A stretch of DNA of 56,983 nt from JBGPIK01 sp041484845 (GTDB lineage Bacteria; Desulfobacterota; Binatia; UBA9968): contig JBGPIK010000003.1 of assembly GCA_041484845.1 (NCBI GenBank), forward strand, positions 1 through 56,983. The letters run 5' to 3'. Shown here one piece after another: positions 16,475-25,710 of the stretch. The stretch's first letter is position 1; each line of letters opens with the position of its first letter. A program made the position numbers and the translations under genes. The notes beneath the pieces are model-generated. The model worked only from the letters and a program-made list of their open reading frames with translations, was not told the DNA's origin and ran no database searches.

Positions 16475-18732
16475 TGCTCCGTACCATTTCTCAGAGCGAC
16501 GTAAATTTTTTCCGCGGTAATCGGCAGATCTCTGATCTGGATTCCAATGGCATCATACACGGCGTTAGCGATGGCCGCTGCCGTCGGAGTGCTGGTGTTT
16601 TCGCCTATGGGCTTACTGTTAAAGGGACCGGGTCCTCCTGGATCGTAAACATTGACTGTTTCTAGACGAGGGATGTCACCTACCGCGGGAATCTTATACT
16701 CTCCCAGGCTCGCGTTAACGACCCGGCCGTTGTCATCCAGCAGGTGTTCCATGACTGCATAGCCCAGACCCTGAATGAGTCCGCCCTCGACCTGGGCCTG
16801 ATGCACGAGGGGATTGATGATCGTGCCCACATCGTTGACCGACGTCATCTTCACGACTGTGAGCGCTCCGGTCTCGGCATCGACTTCGACTTCCGCAAGT
16901 TGCGCGAAGAACGATATGGTTCCGGTTCTTTCCCGCGCAACGAAATGCCCCACTGCTTTCAAATGTTGTCCGGCACACGCCACTTGCCGGGCGAGATCGG
17001 GAAAAGAAATCCTCTGATTTCGAGGCCCGAACAAAACTCCTTTTCTGATTTCGATGACGTCGGCCGGACATTGCCATCGCCGCGCCATGATCGTTTTCAT
17101 GGTCTGTTGCAAACGGATGGAAGCCATGATGGCCGCTCTGCCGGCCATGTAATTGACTCGACTGCCTCCGAGAGCGATGTCGGTGTTGAAGGAGTCCGTG
17201 TTGCCGACGATGATCGCAACATCTTGGCTGCGGATTCCAAGGGTCTCGGCTACAACTTGCCTCAATGTCGTGTGGGCGCCTGCGCCGGTGTCGGTCACGG
17301 TCGTGAGCAAATACGCCCCTCCATCAGGTTTCACTCCAACCTCGATGTTCGCTTCTCCCGGTCCGATGTCCCGTAGCGCGAGCGCCAACCCTTTGCCCCG
17401 GAGCTTTCCTCGGCGCTTTACGACAGAACGCCAGGATTTTTTGCGCATCCTCTCCAACAGTTCCTTGCCGCAGTCGCTATCGACGTCGTGTCCGGAGGGC
17501 AAAAAATCGCCTCGTCTCAGGACGTTGATACGCCTAAACTCAAGGGGATCGATCTTAAGTTCACGCGCAATGTAGTCGGTATGGGACTCGACGGCGAAAT
17601 AGACCTGAGGATCTCCGGGCCCGCGCATGTGGCCACTCGGAACACTGTTGGTGTAGACCGATAACGCTTCGAGAGAAACGTGCGGAATACGGTAAGCGCC
17701 TGCCCCGTGGCGCGCGCCGGGCAAGTTGATCGTTGCGTTAGGTTTGAACGCCGCATAGGCGCCGCTGTTGAAAATGATTTTTACTTCCCGCGCCCACAGC
17801 CTACCGTCCTTTTTGACACCGCTTTTTATCTGGATGGTGGAAGGATGGCGGGGATTCCCGGCGGTCAGCTCTTCGCCGTAGGTCATCACCATTTTAATCG
17901 GCCGGCCGGTTGCGCGCGCCAGGTAGTAAGCAAGCGGGATGTCCATCAGAGATCCCTTCCCGCCAAAATCGCCGCCGACCGGGCTCAGCTGAAATAAGAT
18001 CTTCGAAGGATCGACTCCCAGAACTTCAGCGAGATATTGCCGGGTTTGAAACGGAACTTTATTGGAAGCCCAGATAGAGATTCTATCTTCCAGGCCATCG
18101 ACGACGACGCACGCGTGCGGCTCCAGATAGCCCTGATGCATCCTCTGGGTCGCAAAGGTTTGCTCAAACACAAAATCAGATTCCGAGAATTTCTTGTGCG
18201 CGTCGCCAAGCTGCCACTTCACATGGGAATGGACATTGGGAAGGTGTGGGAGAGGTCGCGGCGCGTTAGCATATTCAGCAAGACCTTCGTGAAGGATTGG
18301 CGCGGTTTCTTGCATCGCACGGAGGGGATCAAATACCGCGGGAAGTTCCTCGTATTCCGTTTCTATAAGCGCCACTGCTTCTTCCGCGATTGCCGGCGTT
18401 CGCCCCGCGATTGCCACCACCTTTTCACCGACAAATCTCACCCGGTTCTGCGCCAGAATCGGCATGTCACGGAGTTGGCGTCCGAAAAGCCGATTGGACA
18501 TGTCACGTGCGGTCAAAACCGCCAAAACACCGGGAAGCCTCCTGGCCCGTGAAACGTCGATTTTAGCGATGCGGGCGTGTGGCAGGGGGCTGCGCAATAC
18601 TTTTCCCCACGCGAGACTCGGAAACGCACGGTCGGCGGCGTAAATCGCTTCACCGCTAACTTTATATCTCCCCTCGAATCTTGGTTCCGGTTTGCCGACA
18701 GACGAATATTTTTTCAAACTCGGTTCCGACAC
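16471..18732 (-). CDS. Xanthine dehydrogenase family molybdopterin-binding subunit
   Basis: A 753-residue molybdenum hydroxylase large subunit. It has the N-terminal hammerhead domain (GKVLRSPLPHARI), GGDFGGKGSLMDIPLAYYLAR near residue 265, MRGPGDPQVYFAVE near 365, GGSRVNY near 515 and the C-terminal SKPIGENTSTPTAAAIANAV, which holds the usual catalytic glutamate (ENTST). These enzymes hydroxylate aromatic heterocycles or aldehydes with water at the Mo centre. The partner FAD and 2Fe-2S subunits are absent from the window, which is odd for the family. It lies between the TPP pair and a binding protein. Substrate unknown; N-heterocycles would fit the hydantoinase context. Confidence 0.88.
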   Translation of the reverse strand: MSEPSLKKYSSVGKPEPRFEGRYKVSGEAIYAADRAFPSLAWGKVLRSPLPHARIAKIDVSRARRLPGVLAVLTARDMSNRLFGRQLRDMPILAQNRVRFVGEKVVAIAGRTPAIAEEAVALIETEYEELPAVFDPLRAMQETAPILHEGLAEYANAPRPLPHLPNVHSHVKWQLGDAHKKFSESDFVFEQTFATQRMHQGYLEPHACVVVDGLEDRISIWASNKVPFQTRQYLAEVLGVDPSKILFQLSPVGGDFGGKGSLMDIPLAYYLARATGRPIKMVMTYGEELTAGNPRHPSTIQIKSGVKKDGRLWAREVKIIFNSGAYAAFKPNATINLPGARHGAGAYRIPHVSLEALSVYTNSVPSGHMRGPGDPQVYFAVESHTDYIARELKIDPLEFRRINVLRRGDFLPSGHDVDSDCGKELLERMRKKSWRSVVKRRGKLRGKGLALALRDIGPGEANIEVGVKPDGGAYLLTTVTDTGAGAHTTLRQVVAETLGIRSQDVAIIVGNTDSFNTDIALGGSRVNYMAGRAAIMASIRLQQTMKTIMARRWQCPADVIEIRKGVLFGPRNQRISFPDLARQVACAGQHLKAVGHFVARERTGTISFFAQLAEVEVDAETGALTVVKMTSVNDVGTIINPLVHQAQVEGGLIQGLGYAVMEHLLDDNGRVVNASLGEYKIPAVGDIPRLETVNVYDPGGPGPFNSKPIGENTSTPTAAAIANAVYDAIGIQIRDLPITAEKIYVALRNGTEQ

Positions 18733-18824
18733 TGGAATTTTATCTTGCTGCGAAGATCAGCGGCACCTTAGCAGCGGCGCAAAATCTCGCAGTACGTTAT
18801 GTAAGGTGACGGCTAAGGGTATAG

Positions 18825-19421
18825 CTAGCCTCGACCCCAAAAAACGGAAATGCTTTCACTTCGCTCGATATAGCGGACGAACCGGTACTTGCTCTCCATC
18901 AGATCAACGTCCGATCGTTCTGCTTGACGATGCTCGAAGGTTTCTTCCACTTTGGCCACAATAAAACGCAGGCCGGGCTCCTTCAAGGCTAATGACATCT
19001 CTCGATCAAACGCCTCGAAATCTCCGACGGTGACCGCGTGAGGGACACCCGCATCTCTTGCGATGGCGGCGAGATCCGTTCCTGATGCGGTGGCGGTTGG
19101 CCGGCTGATCCTGCTGCCGCTATAAGCTTCATTGTCAAAGACGAACACGACGAGGTTGTTCGGCTTAAGCGTTCCCAGAGTCGGAAGATTAAATAAAGAG
19201 AGCAAAACACTTCCGTCCGACTCGATCACAATCACTTTTCTATGAGGAAGTCCCAACGCCATACCCAATCCCACACCCAAGGCATTACCCATAGATCCTA
19301 GAAGGAGGTTGCCTTCGTGCTTTGACAACTGCCCCCAGATCCACTGGCCGCTGACGGACGCGACGACGAGCTGATCCGTGATGTGCGGAACGAGAGCCTC
19401 GAGACATGGGCGGCGGTTCAT
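18825..19421 (-). CDS. Split TPP-dependent decarboxylase, C-terminal (beta, ComE-like) subunit
   Basis: A 198-residue thiamine-diphosphate-binding domain like the beta subunit of sulfopyruvate or phosphonopyruvate decarboxylase. It has HEGNLLLGSMGNALGVGLGM near residue 35 and the cofactor motif VIESDGSVLLSL near 65, then VFVFDNEAYSG near 95. The canonical GDG is SDG here, with the Asp retained. Start ATG overlaps the alpha-subunit stop by 4 bases (ATGA). A second, similar pair sits at 30632-31737. The two chains together would decarboxylate a 2-oxo acid; the substrate is not known. Confidence 0.82.
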   Translation of the reverse strand: MNRRPCLEALVPHITDQLVVASVSGQWIWGQLSKHEGNLLLGSMGNALGVGLGMALGLPHRKVIVIESDGSVLLSLFNLPTLGTLKPNNLVVFVFDNEAYSGSRISRPTATASGTDLAAIARDAGVPHAVTVGDFEAFDREMSLALKEPGLRFIVAKVEETFEHRQAERSDVDLMESKYRFVRYIERSESISVFWGRG

Positions 19422-19924
19422 TCAGTAAAATCTCCAGTAAAGAGCAAAGCGACCGGCTGTTTCAGCGCGTTCATCATGCGCACGGCCTCGTTTATCTTCG
19501 TGCCCGCATCCTGTGCGCTAGTTATCAATTGGTATTCAATGCCCAGCGTTTTAAGCTCCGCCTCCGTTCTTAAACCCGTCGGCGCGAAACGAAAGCTATT
19601 TCTGTGATCGGCAAAACTCCCGACGTAGGAAATCAACAGCAAAAGCGGCACACCCAACCGAATGCTCACGGTGAGCAGGTTGTAAGAGCAGACGAAGAGT
19701 CCGGTTCCTTCCATGTAACAAGCGGATTGCTTTCCCACGAGCGCCGCCCCGGACGCAATGGTAATCGCTTCGGCTTCGCTAGCGACCGGAACCAACCGGC
19801 AATTCTTTTCCTTTTCCAAAAGCGGCAGCATTTGACTCAACCGCGTTTCCGGAAGATAGGTCATAAAATTGATCCCGGCGTTCAGAAGATGAGCGACGGT
19901 CGTTTTGGCTAAGGTCTGATCCAT
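19418..19924 (-). CDS. Split TPP-dependent decarboxylase, N-terminal (alpha, ComD-like) subunit
   Basis: A 168-residue TPP enzyme N-terminal domain. It shows NAGINFMTYLPETRLSQMLP near residue 16 and VASEAEAITIASGAAL near 47, where the Glu is the residue that activates thiamine in this superfamily, then ISYVGSFADHRN near 98 and the end LLFTGDFTE. It is the first gene of the operon that continues through the beta subunit, molybdenum hydroxylase, binding protein, acyl-CoA dehydrogenase and M20-like protein. It is transcribed divergently from the GntR regulator 195 bases away, which may control both directions. Confidence 0.82.
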   Translation of the reverse strand: MDQTLAKTTVAHLLNAGINFMTYLPETRLSQMLPLLEKEKNCRLVPVASEAEAITIASGAALVGKQSACYMEGTGLFVCSYNLLTVSIRLGVPLLLLISYVGSFADHRNSFRFAPTGLRTEAELKTLGIEYQLITSAQDAGTKINEAVRMMNALKQPVALLFTGDFTE

Positions 19925-20037
19925 AAAAGCTTCTCAGATTTCGTTGACCATTCGCCTCAGGTGTCATTTCGAGCGGAGCGATGAATCTTATCTGGCGTCA
20001 ATCTCCTTCTGAATGAAACGCAGCGCCCTAAATCATC

Positions 20038-20065
20038 TTGACAATTACATGCAGTTTTGAATAAA
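20038..20065 (+). promoter_or_regulatory. Candidate promoter of the GntR regulator and the plus-strand run
   Basis: TTGACA (20038-20043), a perfect -35, is followed after 16 bases by AATAAA (20060-20065), four matches to the -10. Just downstream TTGTATATAAC (about 20081-20091) resembles GntR-type half sites and could be an autoregulatory operator. It lies in the divergent gap with the TPP alpha gene. A copy of the TGTCATTTCGAGCG repeat lies at about 19966. Assignment rests on motif match and position only. Confidence 0.4.
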
Positions 20066-20119
20066 AGACTGCACGAGCGGTTGTATATAACGGTTCGAAC
20101 CCAGGTGTCAACACGCTAA

Positions 20120-20806
20120 ATGGAACAGCCAAAGATTAAGAACTTTACGGAAGAAGCGTATCAACAGATCAAAGGTTTTATCCTGCGCAGTGAAATTTAT
20201 CCGCGGCAAAAAATTATTATCGAGGATTTGTCAAAACAGATGGGCATCAGCCGGACGCCCATTCGCGAAGCCATGAGCCGCCTCGTCATGGAGGGCTACG
20301 TTCATCAAGTATTGAATAGAGGGTTTTTCGTCAAAGAGATAACGGTCGAAGAGGTCGAAGATCTCTACGGTGCCAGAGAAGCGGTAGAACCGTATCTTGC
20401 TGAGGAAGCGGCCCGGCGCCGTACTCATGAGCAGGTTCGGGAACTGGAAGCCTTGTTAAAAGAATATGGCGAATTCGTGGAAAGAAAACCGATACGCGGC
20501 CGCCGTCTGATCGATCTAGGCTTTCACACCAAAGTCGCGGAGATCTCGGGCAATTCCTACCTTAAACGAGTGCTGGGTGATGTTTTAGAGCGCGTCATTC
20601 TAAAGCAGAGGCTAGCCGTAGGCGGGCTAGACCGCGGCAAGGATGCATGGTTGCAGCACAAGGCTATCTTTACGGCCATCCGGGATAAAAAGCCGGCGAT
20701 CGCTAAAAAAGAATCGTTGCATCATGTGAGGCGATCCAAGCAGCTGGCGATGCTTCGGTTGCAAGAGGAAGAAAATTATCTGAAGAGCCTCAGAATCGTG
20801 CGCTGA
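20120..20806 (+). CDS. GntR family transcriptional regulator, FCD domain
   Basis: A 228-residue regulator. The N-terminal winged helix has the recognition region LSKQMGISRTPIREAMSRLV at residues 38-57, and the FCD effector domain begins near DLYGAREAVEPYLAEEAARR at residue 90. FCD metal/ligand residues are visible as Asp and His in DLGFHTKVAEISGN near 135 and a late His pair near 200. FCD regulators usually sense the organic acid substrate of the neighbouring pathway. It is divergent from the TPP operon and 27 bases upstream of hydantoinase B, so it probably controls both. The C-terminus continues a few residues beyond the domain. Confidence 0.9.
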   Translation: MEQPKIKNFTEEAYQQIKGFILRSEIYPRQKIIIEDLSKQMGISRTPIREAMSRLVMEGYVHQVLNRGFFVKEITVEEVEDLYGAREAVEPYLAEEAARRRTHEQVRELEALLKEYGEFVERKPIRGRRLIDLGFHTKVAEISGNSYLKRVLGDVLERVILKQRLAVGGLDRGKDAWLQHKAIFTAIRDKKPAIAKKESLHHVRRSKQLAMLRLQEEENYLKSLRIVR

Positions 20807-20833
20807 TGATTCCGGATTGAAAGGCAGTTTCTC

Positions 20834-22606
20834 ATGAGCCACCTCCAGGACGATCCCATCGCCGTCGCGGTTATCTCCAACCGGCTGACGGCAATCACAA
20901 AAGAGATGGGACAGATCATGCTGCTCACTTCTCGCTCGCCGATATTCAGCGAGTCGAGAGATTTCGTCACAGCAATCTTTGACGCGCAGGGGCGGCTTGT
21001 GGCTCAGACTTCCTACATCCCGGTTCTCTTGGGCGCCATACCTTTTGCCCTTCAGTCGATTCGAGAGCGATTCAAACCGGAGGAATTGCATCAGGGGGAC
21101 GTGATTGTTGGCAATGATCCGTACCAGGGCAACAGTCACTTGCCGGACGTCACCATTGCGCGGCCGGTCTTCTACAAAAATCAGTTAATCTTTTGGGCGG
21201 TGACCAAAGGGCATCAGGCGGATTTGGGAGGTGGAGGAGTGGCCGGCTACAATCCGAAAGCGAAAACCGTATGGGAAGAGGGGCTGCGGTTGCCGCCGAT
21301 CAAACTTTATTCGAGGGGAGAATACCAAAGCGACATTTGGGATTTTATTCTACTGAATGTTAAAAGTCCGCATTTGGTCGAAGGAGATTTACATTGTCAG
21401 ATCGGCGCTACTGCAAGAGGAGAAGAAGCGCTGATCGATTTGCTCGATCGTCATGGGTTCACGGCGGTTGGAGGGGCCATCGATTCCTACCTGGCGGCAA
21501 CGGAAAAAGCGATGGCGTCAGCCATCAGAAGAATTCCCGACGGGTCGTATGCGGGCGAGAGTCGAATCGACAACGACGGCATCGACTTAGATCAGGCTCC
21601 CTGCATCCGCGTTACGGTGAAGGTCAAGGAACAAAATTTGACCTTTGATTTCAGCGGATCCGATCCTCAGACTCGGGGCTTTGTTAACAGTCCCTTTGCC
21701 AATACGGCTTCGGTTTGTTTCATGGCCCTTTTCGCGTGCATAGGCGCTGCTATCCCCATCAACTTCGGCTCTCTTCAGCTCATTTGCATCGTCGCGCCCG
21801 AAGGCTCGATCGTCCACTGCCGTCCGCCGGCGCCTACCACCGCCTCGACGCTTGTGACCTGCGCCGCGATCGCGGACGCCATTTGGATCGCCCTGGCGCA
21901 AGCGATTCCAACGCAAGTGCAGGCGGGATGGGGAAGACGATGCGCTCCCATGAGCGCTGGAATGAATCGGCGCACGCGCCGGCCGTTCGTTTGCACACAC
22001 CATAACTGCAAAGGTGGATCCGGCGCCACGGAGGGCTACGATGGATGGAATCATACCGGACCGGTAAGTAACATGGGCGGTTCGCGGGCGACGGACCCGG
22101 AGATATTCGAGCTCGCCTATCCCTATCGGCTTTTCGAATATGAGTTCGCCCAAGATACCGGCGGGGCGGGCAAATGGCGTGGTGGCGTCGGAGCGGTGCT
22201 CCGCTGGCGTGTAGAGACTCCGGAGATTCAATGCGTAACCGTGGGTTCCGGGATGCGCGAGGAAACACGGTCATTCGGTTTGTTCGGTGGCAAACCCGGC
22301 TCGTTGCCGATTATGCGTGTCATCGGCGCGGAGGCAAAGGCGAGAGAACTGGGCGTCAATAGATTTTACGAGATTTCACAAGGCGATGTTTTCGAACTCA
22401 CTTCTCAAGGCGGCGGCGGCTTCGGTGACCCATTCGAGAGAGCGCCGGAACAAGTCAGAGATGATGTCGTGAATGGTTTCGTCTCGGTTGAACGGGCTCT
22501 GGAAGACTATGGCGTCGCTCTCGATGCGCGAGATGGAGAAGTCGTCATTAACTTGGAGCAGACCTTGAAATATCGCTCACTAAAGAATCGCCCTCGGGAT
22601 TTTTAA
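20834..22606 (+). CDS. Hydantoinase B / oxoprolinase family protein
   Basis: A 590-residue HyuB homolog, paralog of the protein at 7144-8898. Family blocks are MGQIMLLTSRSPIFSESRD near residue 26, GNDPYQGNSHLPDVTIARP near 92, VTKGHQADLGGGGVAGYNP near 117, GDLHCQIGATARGEE near 180 and TSQGGGGFGDPFERAP near 535. Here the A subunit does not follow directly: a binding-protein gene intervenes. It lies just after the regulator, so it opens the catabolic run. Expected to form an ATP-dependent hydrolase or carboxylase with the protein at 23637-25694. Confidence 0.9.
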   Translation: MSHLQDDPIAVAVISNRLTAITKEMGQIMLLTSRSPIFSESRDFVTAIFDAQGRLVAQTSYIPVLLGAIPFALQSIRERFKPEELHQGDVIVGNDPYQGNSHLPDVTIARPVFYKNQLIFWAVTKGHQADLGGGGVAGYNPKAKTVWEEGLRLPPIKLYSRGEYQSDIWDFILLNVKSPHLVEGDLHCQIGATARGEEALIDLLDRHGFTAVGGAIDSYLAATEKAMASAIRRIPDGSYAGESRIDNDGIDLDQAPCIRVTVKVKEQNLTFDFSGSDPQTRGFVNSPFANTASVCFMALFACIGAAIPINFGSLQLICIVAPEGSIVHCRPPAPTTASTLVTCAAIADAIWIALAQAIPTQVQAGWGRRCAPMSAGMNRRTRRPFVCTHHNCKGGSGATEGYDGWNHTGPVSNMGGSRATDPEIFELAYPYRLFEYEFAQDTGGAGKWRGGVGAVLRWRVETPEIQCVTVGSGMREETRSFGLFGGKPGSLPIMRVIGAEAKARELGVNRFYEISQGDVFELTSQGGGGFGDPFERAPEQVRDDVVNGFVSVERALEDYGVALDARDGEVVINLEQTLKYRSLKNRPRDF

Positions 22607-22632
22607 GCGTGACGCGTGGAGGAGGCATAGAA

Positions 22633-23595
22633 ATGAGACGGGTCAAAGTCTTTTCACTCTGCGTGGGCGTGCTTGTGACTTTTTTAGCCTGTGACGTTCG
22701 CGCCCAGAAGATAAACGCGACAGTTGGACTCTCGGCCTTTTCGGCCGCGTTCATGCCCGCCTTTGTGGCCGATCAATCCGGCTACTTCGTTCAGGAGGGC
22801 TTGGCGGTCAGATTGGTTTTTTTTCAAAGCGGCGTGCAACTGATGCAGTCGATTATTTCCGGCGACACTCAAATCGGCATGGGCTCCGCCCCTGAGTTGG
22901 TGACTGCCGTCAATGCGGGAGCAAAGGTCCGCGGCGTCTGGGGCATTTCCAATCTGATGCCTTACGCTTTGATCTCTCGGCCGCACATAAAGACAATCGG
23001 TGATCTCAAAGGGAAAAAGATCGCCGTGAGCAGCCGCGGTTCGTTGAGCGAATTTCTTGCGAGTTACGCGCTGAAAACCAAGGGCATGGATGCTTCCCGG
23101 GATGTGACTTATGTCGCGATGGGCGGCGTGCCCACCCGCTTTGCGGCGATTCTTTCCGGCGCTGCTGATGCCAGCATGATCAGCGCCGCTCAGTTCGAAA
23201 GAGGAAAGAAAGCCGGGCTCAATTTTCTTGTGATGTTGTCCGAGATGATCCCGGAATGGCCACAGGACTTGATCTATCTCCGCGAGGAGATGTTCACGAC
23301 TCGGGAGCAGGAGTTCAGAGCGTACCTCCGGGCTTACCGGCGCGGCGTCGCTACAGCAAAAAAAAATCCCGAGCTTTCCATTGCGGCGATGCAGAAGGCG
23401 ATGAGATTCGACTACCCGACGGCGCGGGATGGCTATTTTGCTTACGTTCAATCGCTGCCGGACGACGGTCACGTTGCTGAGAAGGGATTTGAATTGCTGG
23501 TCGATCAAATGACCCAGGACGGAACTATAAAGAGAAGCCTGGGAATGACGGATTTGATCAATTACCGCTTCATTCATGAAGCGCAAAAAAAATAA
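22633..23595 (+). CDS. NMT1/TauA-like ABC transporter substrate-binding protein
   Basis: A 320-residue protein with signal peptide (VFSLCVGVLVTFLACDVRA, cleavage probably after VRA). The mature part starts like the family, with ADQSGYFVQEGLAVRLVFF near residue 45, SIISGDTQIGMGSAPELV near 75 and DLKGKKIAVSSRGSLSEFL near 120. The ATG at 22633 is preferred over the GTG at 22609 because GGAGGAGG precedes it. It lies between the hydantoinase B and A genes, an arrangement that ties the captured ligand to the hydantoinase substrate (inference). Confidence 0.87.
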   Translation: MRRVKVFSLCVGVLVTFLACDVRAQKINATVGLSAFSAAFMPAFVADQSGYFVQEGLAVRLVFFQSGVQLMQSIISGDTQIGMGSAPELVTAVNAGAKVRGVWGISNLMPYALISRPHIKTIGDLKGKKIAVSSRGSLSEFLASYALKTKGMDASRDVTYVAMGGVPTRFAAILSGAADASMISAAQFERGKKAGLNFLVMLSEMIPEWPQDLIYLREEMFTTREQEFRAYLRAYRRGVATAKKNPELSIAAMQKAMRFDYPTARDGYFAYVQSLPDDGHVAEKGFELLVDQMTQDGTIKRSLGMTDLINYRFIHEAQKK

Positions 23596-23636
23596 CGCCG
23601 ATACCGGATTATTCTTTACAAACGGATTATTTCTAG

Positions 23637-25694
23637 ATGACGGAACTTGCCAACAGCTATTTCTATGTCGGGATCGACGTCGGAGGAACCTTTACCGATT
23701 GCGTGCTGGTGGATTCAAACGGCCATAGCACAGTTGAAAAAACATTCACGACGCCGCGAGATCCTTCCGAGGGTGTCCTGAACGGTCTTGAAAAGTTGTC
23801 GTTGAAATTAGGGCTGCCCTTCCGGGATTTTCTCCGCCGGGTCCAGCGTATCGTTCACGGAACGACGATAACCACCAATGCCGTTCTTACGGGCTCCGGC
23901 GCCAAGACTGGTTTTATCACGACAAAAGGTTTTCGGGACATTCTGTTGATGCGCCGCGGCATTCGCGAGAACCAGTTTAATTCCAAATGTAATCCTCCTC
24001 CTCCGCTGGTTGCGCGCAACCGAACTTTTACAGTATCCGAGCGAACCGACTGTGAGGGGCGGGAAATCAGTGAGTTGGATTCCGAGGGAGCGAGAGAGGC
24101 GATTCGACAGCTTAGAAAAGCAGGCGTGGAAGCGGTTGCCGTCAGTTTTTTATTTTCTTTTCTCAATCCAAAACACGAGTTGCAGGTGGCCGACCTTCTC
24201 AAGGCGGAATTTCCGGAGGCGTATGTTTCTCTGTCAACTCAGGTGTTGCCGCAGCTAAGGGCGTACGAAAGACACAGCACCACGGTGCTCAACGCTTATG
24301 TAGGCCCGATTCTGGCGCGTTACCTCGGCCGCCTGACCGAGCGCCTCAAAACGGCGGGTTTTGCAGGCCGTCTTTTGATCATGCAATCCAATGGGGGCGT
24401 TATGGCTCCGGAGACGGCGGCCCGCTTTGCCTGCAGGACGCTCTTGTCGGGACCGGCCGGCGGGCCGGTAGCCGCGATATTTTACGGCGAACGAGCCTCG
24501 CGGAAAGATCTTATTACCATGGATATGGGCGGGACCAGCTTTGACGTCGCTTTCATCAAAGGCGGTGAGGTGAGTTTCACTACCGCCGGAGAGGTGGGTG
24601 GACATGCCACTGCTTTTCCGGTTCTGGATATCCGAACGGTGGGCGCGGGAGGCGGCAGCATCGCATGGGTAGACGATGGCGGCGTGCTCCGTGTCGGGCC
24701 GCAGAGCGCCGGAGCCGACCCCGGCCCAATCTGCTACGGTCGAGGAGGTGACGCTCCCACGGTTACGGATGCAGACCTGGCGCTCGGTTATCTGGGAGTG
24801 GAAGATTTTCTCGGCGGCGAGTTCCTGTTGAAACTAGACAGCGCGGTCAAGGGAATCGAAGAGCGCATCGCCAAACCTCTCGGTATCGGGATCGTCGCGG
24901 CAGCCGAGGGAATTCATAAGATAGTCAATGGAACAATGGCTGACGCTATCCGTCTCGTATCGATTGCGCAAGGATATGACCCGCGTCAGTGTACGCTCGT
25001 GGTCGCCGGCGGCGCAGGCGCCGTTCACGCCGCGGCGATTGCACATGAACTGGGAATTCGCAGCTTGCTGATTTCACGCGAAGCGTCGGTATTCTGCGCG
25101 GCGGGAATGCTACTTTCGGATTTGCGGCACGATTACGTTCGGACCTTTTCAGGAGAGCTATCGACGATCTCTCGAAACAAAATTGAGGAACTCTATAAAG
25201 AGATGTCCGCCGAAGCTTTGCGGACGCTGGCGGAAGAGGGCATGCAGGAAACAGACGCGATCCTTTCTTACGCCGTCGATCTGAAGTATGTAGGTCAGTT
25301 TCACGAAGTCACTATTCCCTTTGCGTCGCTTGTGGAAAATTTTATTCAGTTGCAACAAACCTTCGATGCCCAGCATCGTAAACTTTACGGTTACAACCTC
25401 CCCGGCCAGCCAGTCGAGGCTCTGCATTGGCGGCTTACCGCCGTCGGGCACACGGACAGGCCTCAGTTTGGTCGAGTCAATGCGAAAGGCGCAGGGGGGA
25501 TTCGAAAAAAGAGCCGCGAGGTGATCTTCGATGGGCGCAAGGTAGCGACGGATGTCTACGAAGGCAGTCAACTGAGCCCGCATTCGAAGATTCAAGGCCC
25601 CGCGATTGTCGAGGAGCCGACAACGACGATTGTGATTCCTCCGGGGTGCGGTTTAGTAGTCAACGAATTTGGCGATTATGAGATGTCGCTCTAG
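23637..25694 (+). CDS. Hydantoinase A / oxoprolinase family protein
   Basis: A 685-residue HyuA homolog, paralog of 8902-11004. Motifs are VGIDVGGTFTDCVLVDSNG near residue 12, HGTTITTNAVLTGSGAKTGF near 75, MDMGGTSFDVAFIKGG near 298, RTVGAGGGSIAWVDDGG near 330, SAGADPGPICYGRGGDAPT near 357 and VAGGAGAVHAAAIAHELGI near 455. It is the ATP-binding partner of the HyuB at 20834. The UbiD-type gene starts 16 bases after its stop, so coupled expression is likely. Confidence 0.9.
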   Translation: MTELANSYFYVGIDVGGTFTDCVLVDSNGHSTVEKTFTTPRDPSEGVLNGLEKLSLKLGLPFRDFLRRVQRIVHGTTITTNAVLTGSGAKTGFITTKGFRDILLMRRGIRENQFNSKCNPPPPLVARNRTFTVSERTDCEGREISELDSEGAREAIRQLRKAGVEAVAVSFLFSFLNPKHELQVADLLKAEFPEAYVSLSTQVLPQLRAYERHSTTVLNAYVGPILARYLGRLTERLKTAGFAGRLLIMQSNGGVMAPETAARFACRTLLSGPAGGPVAAIFYGERASRKDLITMDMGGTSFDVAFIKGGEVSFTTAGEVGGHATAFPVLDIRTVGAGGGSIAWVDDGGVLRVGPQSAGADPGPICYGRGGDAPTVTDADLALGYLGVEDFLGGEFLLKLDSAVKGIEERIAKPLGIGIVAAAEGIHKIVNGTMADAIRLVSIAQGYDPRQCTLVVAGGAGAVHAAAIAHELGIRSLLISREASVFCAAGMLLSDLRHDYVRTFSGELSTISRNKIEELYKEMSAEALRTLAEEGMQETDAILSYAVDLKYVGQFHEVTIPFASLVENFIQLQQTFDAQHRKLYGYNLPGQPVEALHWRLTAVGHTDRPQFGRVNAKGAGGIRKKSREVIFDGRKVATDVYEGSQLSPHSKIQGPAIVEEPTTTIVIPPGCGLVVNEFGDYEMSL

Positions 25695-25710
25695 GCGAGG
25701 TGAAAACAAG

